From Nymphalis io (taxonomy: Eukaryota; Arthropoda; Insecta; Lepidoptera; Nymphalidae), in contig NC_065916.1 of assembly GCF_905147045.1 (NCBI RefSeq), positions 3,810,561 through 3,874,560 of the forward strand: 64,000 nucleotides of DNA, in the 5' to 3' direction. This document shows, in pieces, positions 53,060 to 64,000 of this stretch (the stretch's first letter is position 1; every line of letters starts with the position of its first letter). The translations under genes were made by a program, and so were the position numbers. Under the pieces are notes generated by a model. The model worked only from the letters and a program-made list of their open reading frames with translations. It was not told the DNA's origin and searched no databases.

Positions 53060-53988
53060 TAATCAATGCTGTTTCTCACGGAGACGCAAATACTCCGCCC
53101 TGCCGACACCAGCTACCTTAACTATCCCGGCTACATGCTAGAAGAATCTTTTAAAGCGAAAGCCGGAGTATGCTTGTTCGTCAGGGCGGGTGTTTGTTAT
53201 CACCGATTGCGCTGTTTGGAGGACCCCTCTTTCTCCATGTTGGTGGTACGTGTGGACCTGGTTCGTCCGAGTCGAGTCTACGTGTGCCTCTACAGATCCC
53301 ACAATGGTGACTTGGAGACAAGCCGATTATTTGACCATCTTAGTCGGGTGGCAGATGCTGCGCAAGAGCAGTTTCCTAACGCGGAATTGGTGTTTTTTGG
53401 GGGATTTTAATGCTCACCATGAATCATGGTTGAAATCGCTTAAAACTGACCATGCTGGAAGAACTGCTCATGCTTTTGCTCTCACACACGACTTGACCCA
53501 ACTGGTTGATCAGCCCACCAGGATCCCAGACATTGATGGGCAAGCGCCTTCTCTACTGGATCTTCTGCTGACTTCTCACCCGGTGGAATATCAGGTTGTG
53601 GTTCAAGCTCCACTTGGTTCTTCGGATCACGGCCTTATATCTACCAAAGTGCCACAGGCCAAGCTGCCGCCATCAGCGGTATGCAAACGTCGCGTTTGGC
53701 ACTATAAGTCGGCAGATTGGGACGGTATGCGCGATTACTATGCGTCAGTCCCTTGGAAGGAACGTTGCTTCAGTGGGAATGACCCGACAGCTAGTTCCGC
53801 TGCTGTTGCTGATGAGATCATGTTAGGAATGGAATACTACATTTCTAGCTCAGATCTCATCAATAGGGGTACGCGTAACCGTTGGTTCACTCGTGAATGT
53901 GCCGACGCTGTATCATCTAAGCAGGCGGCATATCGCACGTGGATCAACGGCTGCATTAGCGGGGCATCTAACATTGACTCACTGAAAG
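53060..53988 (+). pseudogene. LINE-K endonuclease, frameshifted and 3'-truncated
   Basis: Two frames joined by a shift in a G run near 53,398. The first has MLFLTETQILRPADTS and VRVDLVRPSRVYVCLYR; the second has GDFNAHHESWL, DQPTRIPDIDGQAPSLLDLL and SSDHGLIST. These are the APE-type endonuclease motifs. It ends where a (GATA)n-flanked LINE tail begins at 53,989. This is the 5' part of the family whose RT is at 28.6 and 59.2 kb. Confidence 0.85.
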
Positions 53989-54400
53989 ATAGATAGATAG
54001 ATAGATAAAGTCTTTATTTGGATCACACCACATGAGTAAACTTAAACAGAGTTTAAGTTAATTTATGTCGTAGAAAAAAATAAATAAAACATTAACTTAC
54101 AAAAATATTTCCAAAAATATTTCCAAAAATATTTTGCATCTAATTTTATTTAATCTATATCTATTAAATATAATTGGATGCAAAATGGGAATTGCATAAT
54201 TATGGAAACACAAAGAAAAGAGAAAAAAAAAAAAAAAAAAATAACAAAAATTAACTGTAAAGTGGTGTGGCATCCAAAATGGACAACCTCTCAGTTGAAG
54301 CTGGCATAATATTAACCCAGCACTGATTTTCAGAGGCCTCCATGTGACAGTGACGGACGGCCATGTAAACGTGACAAAGAGTAATATCAAATATTAAAGT
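53989..54400 (-). mobile_element. LINE 3' end with (TATC)n tail
   Basis: On the minus strand it ends AATAAAGACTTTATCTATC with further TATC repeats, a typical non-LTR 3' end. Family not assigned. An A18-type run lies near 54,223-54,242. Confidence 0.5.
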
Positions 54401-54744
54401 GGTAGATTGTTACATATAAACAAGTTATTAAATTACAAGTTAATAAAACTTAAAACTAAAGTCGTTATCTGAAATACATATACGATTATAAAAAAATAGG
54501 AGATTAAATCCGATATACAAATTAAAAAGTTGACATTTAGGCGGTATTTTTGAAAATTAATATGACTCCGACTCAAACTCAGCGATCAACGCCATGGGAA
54601 GTAATGGCGGCCAATGCTATTAAGAAACAACACGGCGAATGAGCATTCTGAGAAGCGAGAATAGGTAAGTACTTAAGACCTAATCTTTGTTTTTGCTTTA
54701 CATAAATATATTACGTTATTTGTGTTTACAGATTAACCATGTAA
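54401..54744. other. Spacer with one possible small exon
   Basis: A short frame at 54,562-54,642 (MTPTQTQRSTPWEVMAANAI) is followed by a GTAAGT at 54,665. Too little to call a gene. Confidence 0.25.
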
Positions 54745-54771
54745 TTTTTTTTTTTTTTTTTTTTTTTTTTT

Positions 54772-56274
54772 TCAGCCTTTTGCCGTCCACTGCTGGACGA
54801 AAGCCTCCCCCATAGAACGCCAACCATCCCGATCTTGGGCAGTCCGCATCCATCCCGAACCTGCCACCTTTTTTAAATCGTCGGCCCATCTTGTCATAGG
54901 GCGTCCTACACTACGTTTGCCTAAGCGTGGTCTCCACTCCAACACGTGTCGGCTCCATCGGCCATCAATGCGCCTGGAGACATGACCAGCCCACTTCCAC
55001 TTCAGCGAGCTAATTCTAAGCGCGATGTCGGTGACTTTAGTTCTCTGGCGAATGTCCTCATTTCGGATTCTATCTGCCAGAGAAACCCCAAGCATCGCGC
55101 GTTCCATTGCTCGCTGAGCGACCCTAAATTGGTGGACCAGTCCTACAGTAAGTGTCTACGTTTCGGCACCGTAAGTCATTACAGGTAGGACGCACTGATT
55201 GAAGACCCTGGTCTTAAGCGACTGTGGGATCGACGATTCAAAAATATGACGTAACCTCCCGAATGCCGCCCAGCCCAAACGTATTCTTCTTTTAGCCTCC
55301 TTCTCAAAGTTGTGCCGGCCAAGTTGTATAGTTTGGCCCAGGTAGATATATTCCTGCACAACTTCAAGTGGAGAGCCATTTACGACCACTGGTCTCGGGG
55401 ATACATGACGGTTTGCCATAATTTTGCTCTTTTCAATGTTCATCCCGAGACCTACTTGTCTTGAAGAATCGCTCAGGCTGTTTAGGATCTCTTCCAAATC
55501 CTGCAGAGTCTCCGCCATGATGACAATGTCGTCGGCAAATCGCAGATGTGTAATGTGTTGGCCATTTATATTAATGCCGCGTCCGTTCCAATCGAGCGTC
55601 TTGAAGACGTCCTCCAATGCATTGGTAAAGAGTTTCGGTGATATTACATCTCCCTGTCTTACCCCGCGATGCAATTGGATTGGTCTTGTGCTCTGATCTT
55701 GTACTTGGACGGTCATGGTTGCGGCTTCGTACAAACACTTTACCACCTGGACATACCGACAGTCAATTAGGCATCTCTGCATGGATTCCAGAACAGCCCA
55801 GGTCTCGATGGTATCGAAGGCTTTTTCGTAGTCCACAAACGCTAGGCATAGAGGCTGATTATATTCCTCGGTCTTCTGTATTATTTGCCTTAGTATGTGT
55901 ATGTGGTCTACGGTACTGAAGCCTTTTCGAAACCCAGCCTGCTCCACGGGTTGGAAGTCATCGAATTTTCGGGCAAGACGATTCGTGATTACCCTCGAAA
56001 ACAATTTGTAAACGTGGCTTAAAAGTGAAATGGGGTGGTAGTTTTTCAGAAGAGCTTTATCGCCCTTCTTGAAAAACAGCACCACCACACTTCTGCTCCA
56101 TGTCTTCGGTGTTGTACCATTGTGGAGGACGGAATTAAAGAGGTGTGCCTCCTGCTTTGAGAAGCTCTGAGGTAATTCCGTCATCTCCTGGAGCCTTTTT
56201 GTTTCCAAGTTGCCCGAGAGCAATCCTAATCTCGCCCAAATCGATGTCGGGAAGATCGTCTGATAGATGGCGTG
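54772..56274 (-). pseudogene. RTE reverse transcriptase with frameshift, deletion and stop
   Basis: RT motifs: FVDYEKAFDTIETW, LHRGVRQGDVISPKLFTNAL and LRFADDIVIMAE. The C-terminus reads RPMTRWADDLKKVAGSGWMR and AQDRDGWRSMGEAFVQQW, the RTE signature. Lesions: an indel near 56,330 shifts frame; a deletion of about 20 nt near 56,160 shifts it back; TAG replaces a Trp codon near 55,152 after MTYGAET. Confidence 0.88.
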
Positions 56275-57690
56275 TTAGTCTGGCTCGTGGGTCATCCGCA
56301 CTGGAGGTACTCGTGATGAGTATAAATCGCCATAGTACTTTTCGACTTCAGCTAGAATCTCTGGTTTTGAGGTGACGGTTGTGCCTTGTATGGTTCTGAG
56401 TTTTGTCAGGTGACAACAGGAGGTATGTGACTTTGCAAAAACCTTTGAGCCCCTATTGAGTGCTATATTCCGGGTATTCGCTCGTCTTGTGTCACGCCTT
56501 ATTAGTTTTTTAACCTTCCTGTTAAGTGCCTGACACTCAGATGGCGTCATGTTCTGCTGTTCTCGTCTCCTCGTCATCTCGTTCAGAGTTTCGCCTGAGA
56601 GCTTCGACTTACGTCCATTGCTTTTTTGTCGAAAGTAATTCTGGCCTACCTCGCGGATGACACGCACCAGACCATTGGTGGCGTCGTCAATGCCCTGCCT
56701 GGTTTTCAACATGGCAAATCGGTTCTGTAGTTCCAGCTGGAAGCTTTCGCAACCAGCTTCGACCTGAGGCAGAGTTGGTCTAAGAGTCGACTTCATTAAC
56801 CGCGATCGTTCTATTTTAGTGTTAATATTCAGGGTGCCTCTTACCAGGCGGTGATCACTTCCAGTGTTTACCCTGTTGATCATGGAGACATCCCTAAATA
56901 TTTGGCGCTTATTGGATAAAATGAAGTCGATCTCATTCATCGCTATGTTATCGGGGCTTCGCCAGGTCCACTTCCTTTGGGGCTTTTTCTGGAAAAATGA
57001 ATTCATCAGAAATAATCGCTGAGCCTCGAGGAAGTTTACCAGCATTTGTCCCCGATGATTTCTGCGCCCATAGCCGAATTTTCCTACCCTCGATTCACCA
57101 TCTTCTTGTACTCCCACTTTGGCATTGAAGTCACCCATAACAATTGTGTAGAAGGTATTGGTACGAGACATAGCTTTCACTATGTCTTCGTACATGGCTT
57201 CGACCTCTTCGTCAGTGTATGTAGACGTTGGGGCATACACTTGTATAACCTTCAAGGCATACCTCTCGGTTATCTTTAAGACAAGGTATGCCACCCTCGC
57301 CGACACACTGCCAACCTCCACGACATTGCATCTGAGTGACTTGTGGATCAAAAAGCCGACGCCACCTTGGGATGGTTGGTGTCCTTCTCGGAAGTAGAGT
57401 AAGTGACCGGCATCTAGTGTCATCGTGTCCTCGCCCTGTCTTCGGACTTCTGATAGACCTACTATATCCCAGTTAATACGACTTAACTCTACTTCCAATT
57501 CTGTCAGATGTTCGTCCAGCCGCAGAGAGCGTCCATTATACGTGGCCAGAAACAGTCGCCGTTTGTGGTACCCTGCCGTAGCCCGGGGATTCTTAGCACC
57601 CTCCATCGCACCGTTACCATGGCCGGTACCGTGGCCAGGAATAGTGTGATTACCGGGAATTGGGGGCCGTGAATTTTTGTCGTCGCTCAT
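56275..57690 (-). pseudogene. RTE endonuclease and linker
   Basis: 471 residues. FLATYNGRSLRLDEHLTELE, VGLSEVRRQGEDTM, VIQVYAPTSTY, IVMGDFNAKVG, WTWRSPDNIAMNEIDFI and SDHRLVRGTL are all present. The linker KVFAKSHTSCCHLTKLRT precedes the frameshift. The first Met may be upstream of the natural start. Confidence 0.9.
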
Positions 57691-57950
57691 AGGGGGGTTT
57701 TTGCCTTAGTCACCACGCTTGGCAGGCGGGTTGGTGACCGCAATGGCTGGACATCTTTCACTAATAGCGCTGCTGCCCGCTATCAGGATTTGCATTTTCG
57801 AATTCCAGCATTTGTGTGGTTATACCGCCACGATTTCGGTCGCCAGAGCCTCGTTCGTTGATTAGCAGGATGTACCACGAGCAGGTGAGGTTGACGGTAG
57901 AGAGCCTAGGTTGTTATCAGCTCCCCTTAAATCCCTTAAAGATAATATCA

Positions 57951-58530
57951 ATCTATACATATAAATAAAATTGGAGTGTCTGTTTTTAATATCGAAATAA
58001 CCGCTTTTTACTACATGCATATGAATATATATACGGTACATACACCGAAATAACATTTTTTACAATTTTTGTCTGTCTGTCTGTCTGTTTGTTCCGGCTA
58101 ATCTCTGAAATGGCTGGACCTATTTTGATGGGACTTTTATTGGCAGGTAGCTGATCTAATAAGGAGTAACTTAGGCTACTTTTATTTTAGAAAAAAAAAA
58201 TGTTAATCAATACATATAAATAAAATTGGAGTGTCTGTTTTTAATATCGAAATAACCGCCCTTTACTACATGCATATGAATATATATACGGTACATACAC
58301 CGAAATATTTTTTTTATAATTTTTGTCTGTCTGTTTGTCTGTCTGTCTGTCTGCTTGTTGGCTATTGGCTGGCCTAATGGCTGGACCGATTTTGACGGGA
58401 CTTTTATTGGCAGGTAGCTGATGTAATAAGGACTAACTAAGGCTGCTTTTATTTTAGAAAAAAATGATAATAAAAATGATTAACTTTTTTTGTTAAATTC
58501 TACGCGGACGAAGTCACGGGTACAGCTAGT
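57951..58530 (+). mobile_element. Helitron-like non-autonomous element, duplicated head
   Basis: The 5' end reads A|TCTATACATATAAATAAA and the 3' end reads GTACAGCTAG|T, i.e. TC...CTAG between A and T as in Helitrons. A weak GC hairpin (GCGGACGAAGTCACG) precedes the CTAG. The first about 250 bp, including the TCTG microsatellite, occurs twice in tandem (57,951 and 58,205). Confidence 0.65.
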
Positions 58531-58739
58531 AATAAAATATATTTATGCCCAAATTTCTGTTGTTTTAGAGACGGTGATAATGGTATTCCTAAAACCTACA
58601 GTGGAGGCAGACACTCCGCAACCAATATGACATGAACAATCTGCATGAAACAAATTGGCCATGCAATTATAGGTACATTTTTAATTAAATAATTATATCG
58701 TCAAACATGTTTCTTTCAATTTTGTATACTATGAATTAT
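58531..58739. other. Spacer, nothing recognised
   Basis: No gene or repeat seen. Confidence 0.4.
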
Positions 58740-59149
58740 TTATTATCAATATACACGAATATGTGAATGAGAAAGTTAAAGTTCAGTCTGTAGGTTAAAT
58801 AAATATAACTTATATCTTTAGAAGTGGGGGCGGCAGATTGTTCCAACATTTGGTCGCGGCGTATTTGAAGCTTCCACCAAAGGCTGCAGTACGATGTGGG
58901 TGCACAAGCAGCAAATAGGAATTCGCCCTGGTGGAGTGAGTTGTATTTACGGCCGATGACCACAAAAGCTTATCATAGAGATATCCTGGTGATTTGGATT
59001 TTATGACTCCGAATAAAAGTAAAGCGAAATGCAATTGTGTGCGGTAGTCAGTCCTTAAAGATTTGGCTTCATTAATGTAAGGCGTTACATGAGCACGTGG
59101 CGGAATGTTAAAACAATAACGAGAGCAGGCATTCTGTACTTTTTGAATG
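58740..59149 (-). pseudogene. LINE ORF2 C-terminus, 5'-truncated
   Basis: Encodes IQKVQNACSRYCFNIPPRAH, LRTDYRTQLHFALLLFGVIK and AFGGSFKYAATKCWNNLPPP, typical of the C-terminal tail after RT in jockey/CR1-type LINEs. Starts exactly where LINE-K begins on the opposite strand. Confidence 0.75.
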
Positions 59150-59694
59150 GCCAACCTTCGCTGCCACCGCTCAGAAATCCGGACGGATCGCTAGCTCACA
59201 GTGCGCAGGAGAAAGCCGACCTCTTGGCTAAACTCTTTGCCGACAACTCTGTGATCGATGATTGTAGTGCGCAGCCACCAACAATATCTTCATGTGGCCA
59301 CACGATGCCTGACATCAAAATCAGGCAACGTGATGTGCGTGCGGAGCTGCAATCACTTGATATACTGAAAGCTAGCGGTCCTGATGGAATACCAGCCATT
59401 GTGCTGAAGAAGTGCGCGGCGGAGCTGTCTCCTGTGTTAACGCGCCTGTTCCAACTTTCTCTTTCTTCGGGATGTGTGCCGGAGGCTTGGAGAAGAGCTA
59501 ATGTGCAAGCGGTTCCCAAAAAAGAGGATCGGTCTGACCCGGCAAATTATCGACCAATAGCTATCACCTCAGTACTTTGTAAGGTGATTGAACGGATTCT
59601 AAACAACCAACTGATCCATTACCTAGAAGATCAGTGTCTAATTAATGATCGTCAGTACGGGTTTCGACCAAAACGGTCCACAGGTGATCTTCTA
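59150..59694 (+). pseudogene. LINE-K RT N-terminal part, truncated both sides
   Basis: Same segment as 28,610-29,100. It encodes LPPLRNPDGSLAHSAQEKAD, KASGPDGIPAIVLKKCA and RQYGFRPKRSTGDLL. It then breaks directly into the 89-bp satellite (CACCGAACGATTAG). The frame is open throughout. Confidence 0.87.
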
Positions 59695-60371
59695 GCACCG
59701 AACGATTAGATTAAAAGAGTCAATTAGTTTCAGTTATGATTACAGTGTTTGCATTTGTGTGCATGAACATGTCTGTTTGTCCTGAGTCTGGGTGTAATTT
59801 TCTGTATAAATATGTATTTACATAAGAAAAGTAGTATATGTAGTATATCAGTTGTCTGGTTTCCATAGCACGAGTTTTGTACAAGCTTAATTTTGGATCA
59901 GATGGCCGTGTGTGAAAAATGTCCCAGGATGTTATTACTAATAGTTTCAAAGATTAAGAATTAGGATTACGTTGTTAATGTACCAGGAGAACATAAACAG
60001 TGAGACGGTTTCACCGAACGATTAGATTAAAAGAGTCAATTAGTTTCAGTTAGGATTACAGTGTTAATGTACCAGGAGATCATAAACAGTGAGTCGGTCT
60101 CACCGAACGATTAGATTAAAAGAGTCAATTAGTTTCAGTTAGGATTACAGTATTAATGTACCAGGAGATCATAAACAGTGAGTCGGTCTCACCGAACGAT
60201 TAGATTAAAAGAGTCAATTAGTTTCAGTTGTGATTACAGTGTTAATGTACCAGGAGTTTTACAGTTTTAATCTAACCGTTCGGTGAGACCGACACACTGT
60301 TTATGATCTCCTGTTACATTAACACTGTAATCCTAACTGAAACTAATTGACTCTTTTAATTTATAATTGAA
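59695..60371. repeat. Satellite, truncated SINE-A and inverted monomer
   Basis: Monomer, 5'-truncated SINE-A (59,738-59,941), three to four monomers, then an inverted monomer at 60,247-60,362. Parallels 33.2-33.5 and 40.1-40.7 kb. Confidence 0.9.
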
Positions 60372-60739
60372 TTATAATAATAATGTCCTCCAGATCGATT
60401 TCGGCTACGGTGGCCAATCTCAAGATTGATTAGCCAAATACGCAGGAGATATTATAGTGCACAAGTGTGTGCGCAAAGACAGGTGCACTCCCTATTCCCT
60501 AACTCTCATAATCCGATGGGACGGCAATCCGATACGACCGGAAAGAGTTCAGGCGCAGGACCATCAGCTTTAAGTGCTTTCCGAGGCACGGGAGTGTACA
60601 CATTTCCAACTTCCATACTCCGGGCTGCTACTCAGAATTTTCTGACAGACAAACCCAATAGCTTTTTTTATTTGCCCGACCTGGGAATTGACCCGGAGGG
60701 GGTCTGCCTTACATCAAGCCACTAGACCAACGAGGCAGT
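60372..60739 (-). mobile_element. SINE-C
   Basis: Near-identical to 40,731-41,092. Confidence 0.85.
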
Positions 60740-60905
60740 CATAATTATACGAGGACTTTGAAGAGAATAGATTAGCATCTCAACCACCCCATTTACCATT
60801 TCCCTTATAATAAATTATTTTTTATTGGACAGAGAGTGTCTGACCAGAGACAAATATTAACCATCTACTTGATACTCAAATATCAATATTTGCAAAGAAG
60901 ATGCT
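60740..60905. repeat. Direct duplicate of 41,093-41,260
   Basis: Noncoding; homology ends at GCAAAGAAGAT, the point where the 41-kb copy enters the inverted gene flank. Confidence 0.85.
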
Positions 60906-61119
60906 CTGAACATAATGAAGATAGTAGAAAGCGGCACCAGCACCAAGTTGTGCCTACTACTATAATAATAAAAAATCCAAATACAGTGCAGACTGGCGAC
61001 ATCTAGTGTCTACTACATGTAACATTATGCTAGACATTATGGTAAGTTCGTTTAATCATTAATTAAATCATATAATCGACTAAATGGGTACAATGATATT
61101 TATGATTATATACTAATGT

Positions 61120-63637
61120 ATGGAATTCGATTAACGCTACAAGATTTACTATTGAGTTTCTTTCTTCGGTTCAGTTCTTCTTGGTAGAGTAACAGCCTGT
61201 AAATGTCCCACTGCTGGGCTAAGGCCTCCTCTCCCTTTTTGAGGAGAAGGTTTGGAGCTTATTCCACCACGCTGCTCCAATGCGGGTTGGTGGAACTATT
61301 CGGTTAAAAATTGTCTATTGTCTACGATTGTGAGTCTATTGTCTACAACTACGTAGTCAGTCGTAGGCAATAGACTCACGGGCACGGGCAACTTGTAGCC
61401 GTGGCCACTCATGCGCATGTGTTGAGCTACTGAGCTAGCTCAACACATGCGCATGTGTACTTTTGTGTAATGTACTTCTTGGTAGAATCTGCATATATCC
61501 ACAACTAGTAGCTTTAAACCTTTGTGAAATAATTCGAATGTACTTATAAGTCTACTTGATTAATTATCACCAACTCAGCAAGCGCGCATTGTCGTGAAAC
61601 TTTCTTATGAACGCGGGTTGACACAATAATTGCCAATTTATTTTTTACAAAGTGTAGCTTAAATTATAAAGATTTTAAATAAAAAATCCAACATACTTTA
61701 ATTATTTTTATTATAGTCTAATGATGTGCTAAAAATGTTTTAATTTTTTTTTAATATTGAGTGACTGATTTAAAATTTTTTTTAATCTTTGCTAATATAT
61801 AACATTTTTCTAAGTCAGTAAAAAACATTGTTTTATTTTTTAGTCACAATCACACGTTTTATTCAAAGCATAATTAAATAAAATGATTAATTTAGTCTAA
61901 TAACACCCTAAAATTTTCATAAATCGATGACACGAAGCTAACTTTTATTAAAACTGGCCGTTAACTCTGACAAAATTAAAAAATTAAAGAAACACACGTT
62001 TCAAATTAATAATCTAAGCGAACTGCCACAGATAATACACAATTAATTATTTAACACCATCATTTCATCGCTTACCATTACTTTATCAAATTAAATTAAT
62101 TCGGATTAATTGATACTTTGAGGCAAAGAGATCTAATAAAATACGCACTTAAAATTTATGCAATAAGGACTATTATTGTATAAACAATAAGATATGTAAG
62201 AAAATTTTAAAGTCGTTAAGAAGAAGATAAAAGTTAAAATGAATCTTAGTGGAATATATATAAAATACAAATTTGATGATATATATAGAGTAAATGTAAA
62301 AAATACACTTATAAATATACATTTTTTTAGTAGGATTACTTTTTAGGTATTTTTAGTTCATACAAATTATAAATTAAAATATTTACTTACAATTGTTTTT
62401 ACAGATGAAAAACGAAACAGCAAATTATTTAATTAATTTTGTTCCCATAAATATTTCTGAATTTCAAAATGGTGTCACTTAAAAATGTCTTACGTTTGTG
62501 TTACATAAATACGTATATTTAACTTAAAATAGAAAGTTATATCAGCTTACAGGAACTAGAAAAATCATTTAGATTTAATGTACAAAATTTAAATACTTCG
62601 ACAAAAGATATGTATACAACAATACAATAATATGAATCGCGCCAAAATTTAAATTTAAAATGGCGTCATGATTATGTTTAAAAATATTTAATATTTTAAT
62701 AAATTTAAATAACACAATACGAATTTGAAAATGGTGTCTTTTCAAAATAACAGAATATGACATAACAGAGCATTTTTTAATATTCTTGAGGATGGTTATC
62801 ACTCAAATGCTATTTCTGATGTTAGGTCTGCTATTCTTTTAATAATTATTGTTATTTAGCTTAGCGGTATTTTTTTCCATTCATGTTGCCGCAGAGTCTT
62901 AAACACAGGCCATTCCTTATATATTCAAAATGGCGCCTAATAAGAATAAAATATAATTTTCAAGCAGTGATGAATCGCTTGAATTTTGTAAAAATTTACC
63001 AAAATAGTAATATATAATTTTGTTTTGGTACATATTCAAATTTAGTATTGCATAAGTTAGGTAATAGACGAAATTTCATTTATATTTATAACTGATCAGA
63101 ATATGATTGACGGGAATAGTTCGTGCTTATAATGCCTGAAGTTCTCAAAAAAATATGACCGAGTTATTACAACTTATACCTAAATACCTGGATGTTTATT
63201 TTTTAATTTATATATTATTAACATTATTTTATGCTGCAATTTTTTTAAATTTGTTATGGGTAATATAATAATCAGGTTAGTAAAGGTTTGAATATGTATT
63301 TTTATTTAAAAAAATAACTTTTAACGCGACACGTTTTCTTAGACCAAAAACGTAAATGATATTAATTATCTTTGTTTAAAAAAAATCTTATTCAACCATT
63401 AATTGCTTTTATTAAATTATGTTTAATATTATTGTAGTTTAATTAATATCGATGCCACAGATAGCTATAAAAATATTAATTAATACAAATCATAAAAAGT
63501 CAATGTCATATCGTCTAAAGTAAAATCGGCATTAAATAATTCGATCATTGATAGTTAGATATCGTAATGTTATATAAATATGTATCATTAACTTAAAATT
63601 GCAATTTATAAACAGGAACTGGATATATCATTTAATG
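61120..63637. repeat. Inverted duplicate of 8,111-10,065
   Basis: See the left copy. Noncoding and AT-rich. Contains the chimeric insertion 61,199-61,474. Confidence 0.85.
61199..61474 (-). mobile_element. Chimeric SINE-B insertion with two strong hairpins
   Basis: 276 bp flanked by a perfect 12-bp target duplication CTTCTTGGTAGA (61,187-61,198 and 61,475-61,486) and absent from the inverted twin at about 9,993. The 3' third is SINE-B tail; the 5' part is not SINE-B. It forms hairpin 1 (arms 61,330-61,350 and 61,359-61,379, two mismatches) and hairpin 2 (arms 61,410-61,429 and 61,436-61,455, perfect). Confidence 0.88.
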
Positions 63638-63640
63638 TAC

Positions 63641-63935
63641 GTAACAGCACGTGAATGTCCTACTGCTGGGCTAAAGGCCTCCTCTCCCTTTTTTGAGGAG
63701 AAGGCTTGGAGCTTATTCTACCACGCTGCTCCAGTGCGGTTTGATGGAATACACATGTGGCAGAATTTCAGTGAAATTAGACACATGCAGGTTTCCTCAC
63801 GATGTTTTCCTTTACCGAAAAGCACGAGATGAATTTTAACAGAAATTAACCACATGAAAATTCAGAGGTGCTTGCCCGGGTTTAAACCAAGTTCATCGGT
63901 TAAGATTCACGCGTTCTTACCACTGGGCCATCTCG
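63641..63935 (-). mobile_element. SINE-B (Metulj-like)
   Basis: Full-length SINE-B at the end of the inverted flank. Confidence 0.85.
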
Positions 63936-63947
63936 ACCTTATTATCG

Positions 63948-64000
63948 TTATATAAATCGTTTGTATAATATAATTTTAAATATAAAGCTACAACCAGTAA
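63948..64000 (-). repeat. Start of a further inverted copy of the gene intron
   Basis: Matches the reverse complement of 4,332-4,377, so another piece of the GTPBP2-like locus probably continues beyond the window. Confidence 0.75.

Larger units (their letters stand above)
54745..57900 (-). mobile_element. RTE-clade LINE, full-length but defective
   Basis: Ends in a poly(A) tail (T28 run at 54,745-54,772) directly after the stop codon. The 5' end, including GGTTATACCGCCACGATTTC, reaches about 57,900. Closely related to the 45.6-48.3 kb element. Confidence 0.9.

Overview
This window is animal nuclear DNA, most likely from a butterfly or moth. It is AT-rich and has spliced exons with GT-AG borders. 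It also carries tRNA-derived SINEs (one recognisable as the Metulj type of nymphalid butterflies), RTE, Dong/R4 and PHD-finger LINEs, a Ty3/Gypsy LTR element, a hAT-type MITE and Helitron-like ends. There are no operons, bacterial signals, rRNA genes or convincing tRNA genes. Almost every long open frame belongs to a retroelement.

The only host gene I can identify is a GTPBP2-like translational GTPase, present as three broken partial copies. Copy I (+ strand, 2.9-5.7 kb) has an N-terminal exon and the C-terminal half. Copy II (- strand, 52.1-42.9 kb) has the P-loop, switch I and DLAGH exons, a 37-nt stub and the C-terminal half. Copy III (- strand, 28.4-22.1 kb) has only the P-loop and DLAGH exons. 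No copy has the G4/G5 exon, and each carries its own lesions.

Layout. 1-2.9 kb: an 89-bp satellite and SINE-A joined into a 1311-bp higher-order tandem unit. 2.9-10.1 kb: gene copy I and an AT-rich flank, repeated inverted at 45.5-41.3 kb and 63.6-61.1 kb. 10.5-13.2 kb: a dead RTE LINE. 14.9-19.3 kb: a LINE with both ORFs open. 21.8-28.4 kb: gene copy III inside a block that is repeated directly at 48.35-52.1 kb; only the first carries a Dong/R4 insertion. 28.4-32.8 kb: two LINE remnants. 32.8-40.7 kb: satellite/SINE-A array split by a Gypsy element with nearly identical LTRs and a 4-bp target duplication. 41.3-52.1 kb: gene copy II, with an RTE element replacing the G4/G5 exon region. 52.3-61 kb: more satellite, LINE fragments, another RTE and a Helitron-like pair. 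61-64 kb: the inverted AT-rich flank, with a chimeric hairpin-bearing insertion.

The picture is a fast-turning-over, gene-decaying region built by nested insertion, segmental duplication and inversion. That suits a W chromosome or a heterochromatic block, though a collapsed or duplicated assembly is also possible. Because the duplicated blocks give filled and empty versions of the same site, several insertions can be delimited and ordered.
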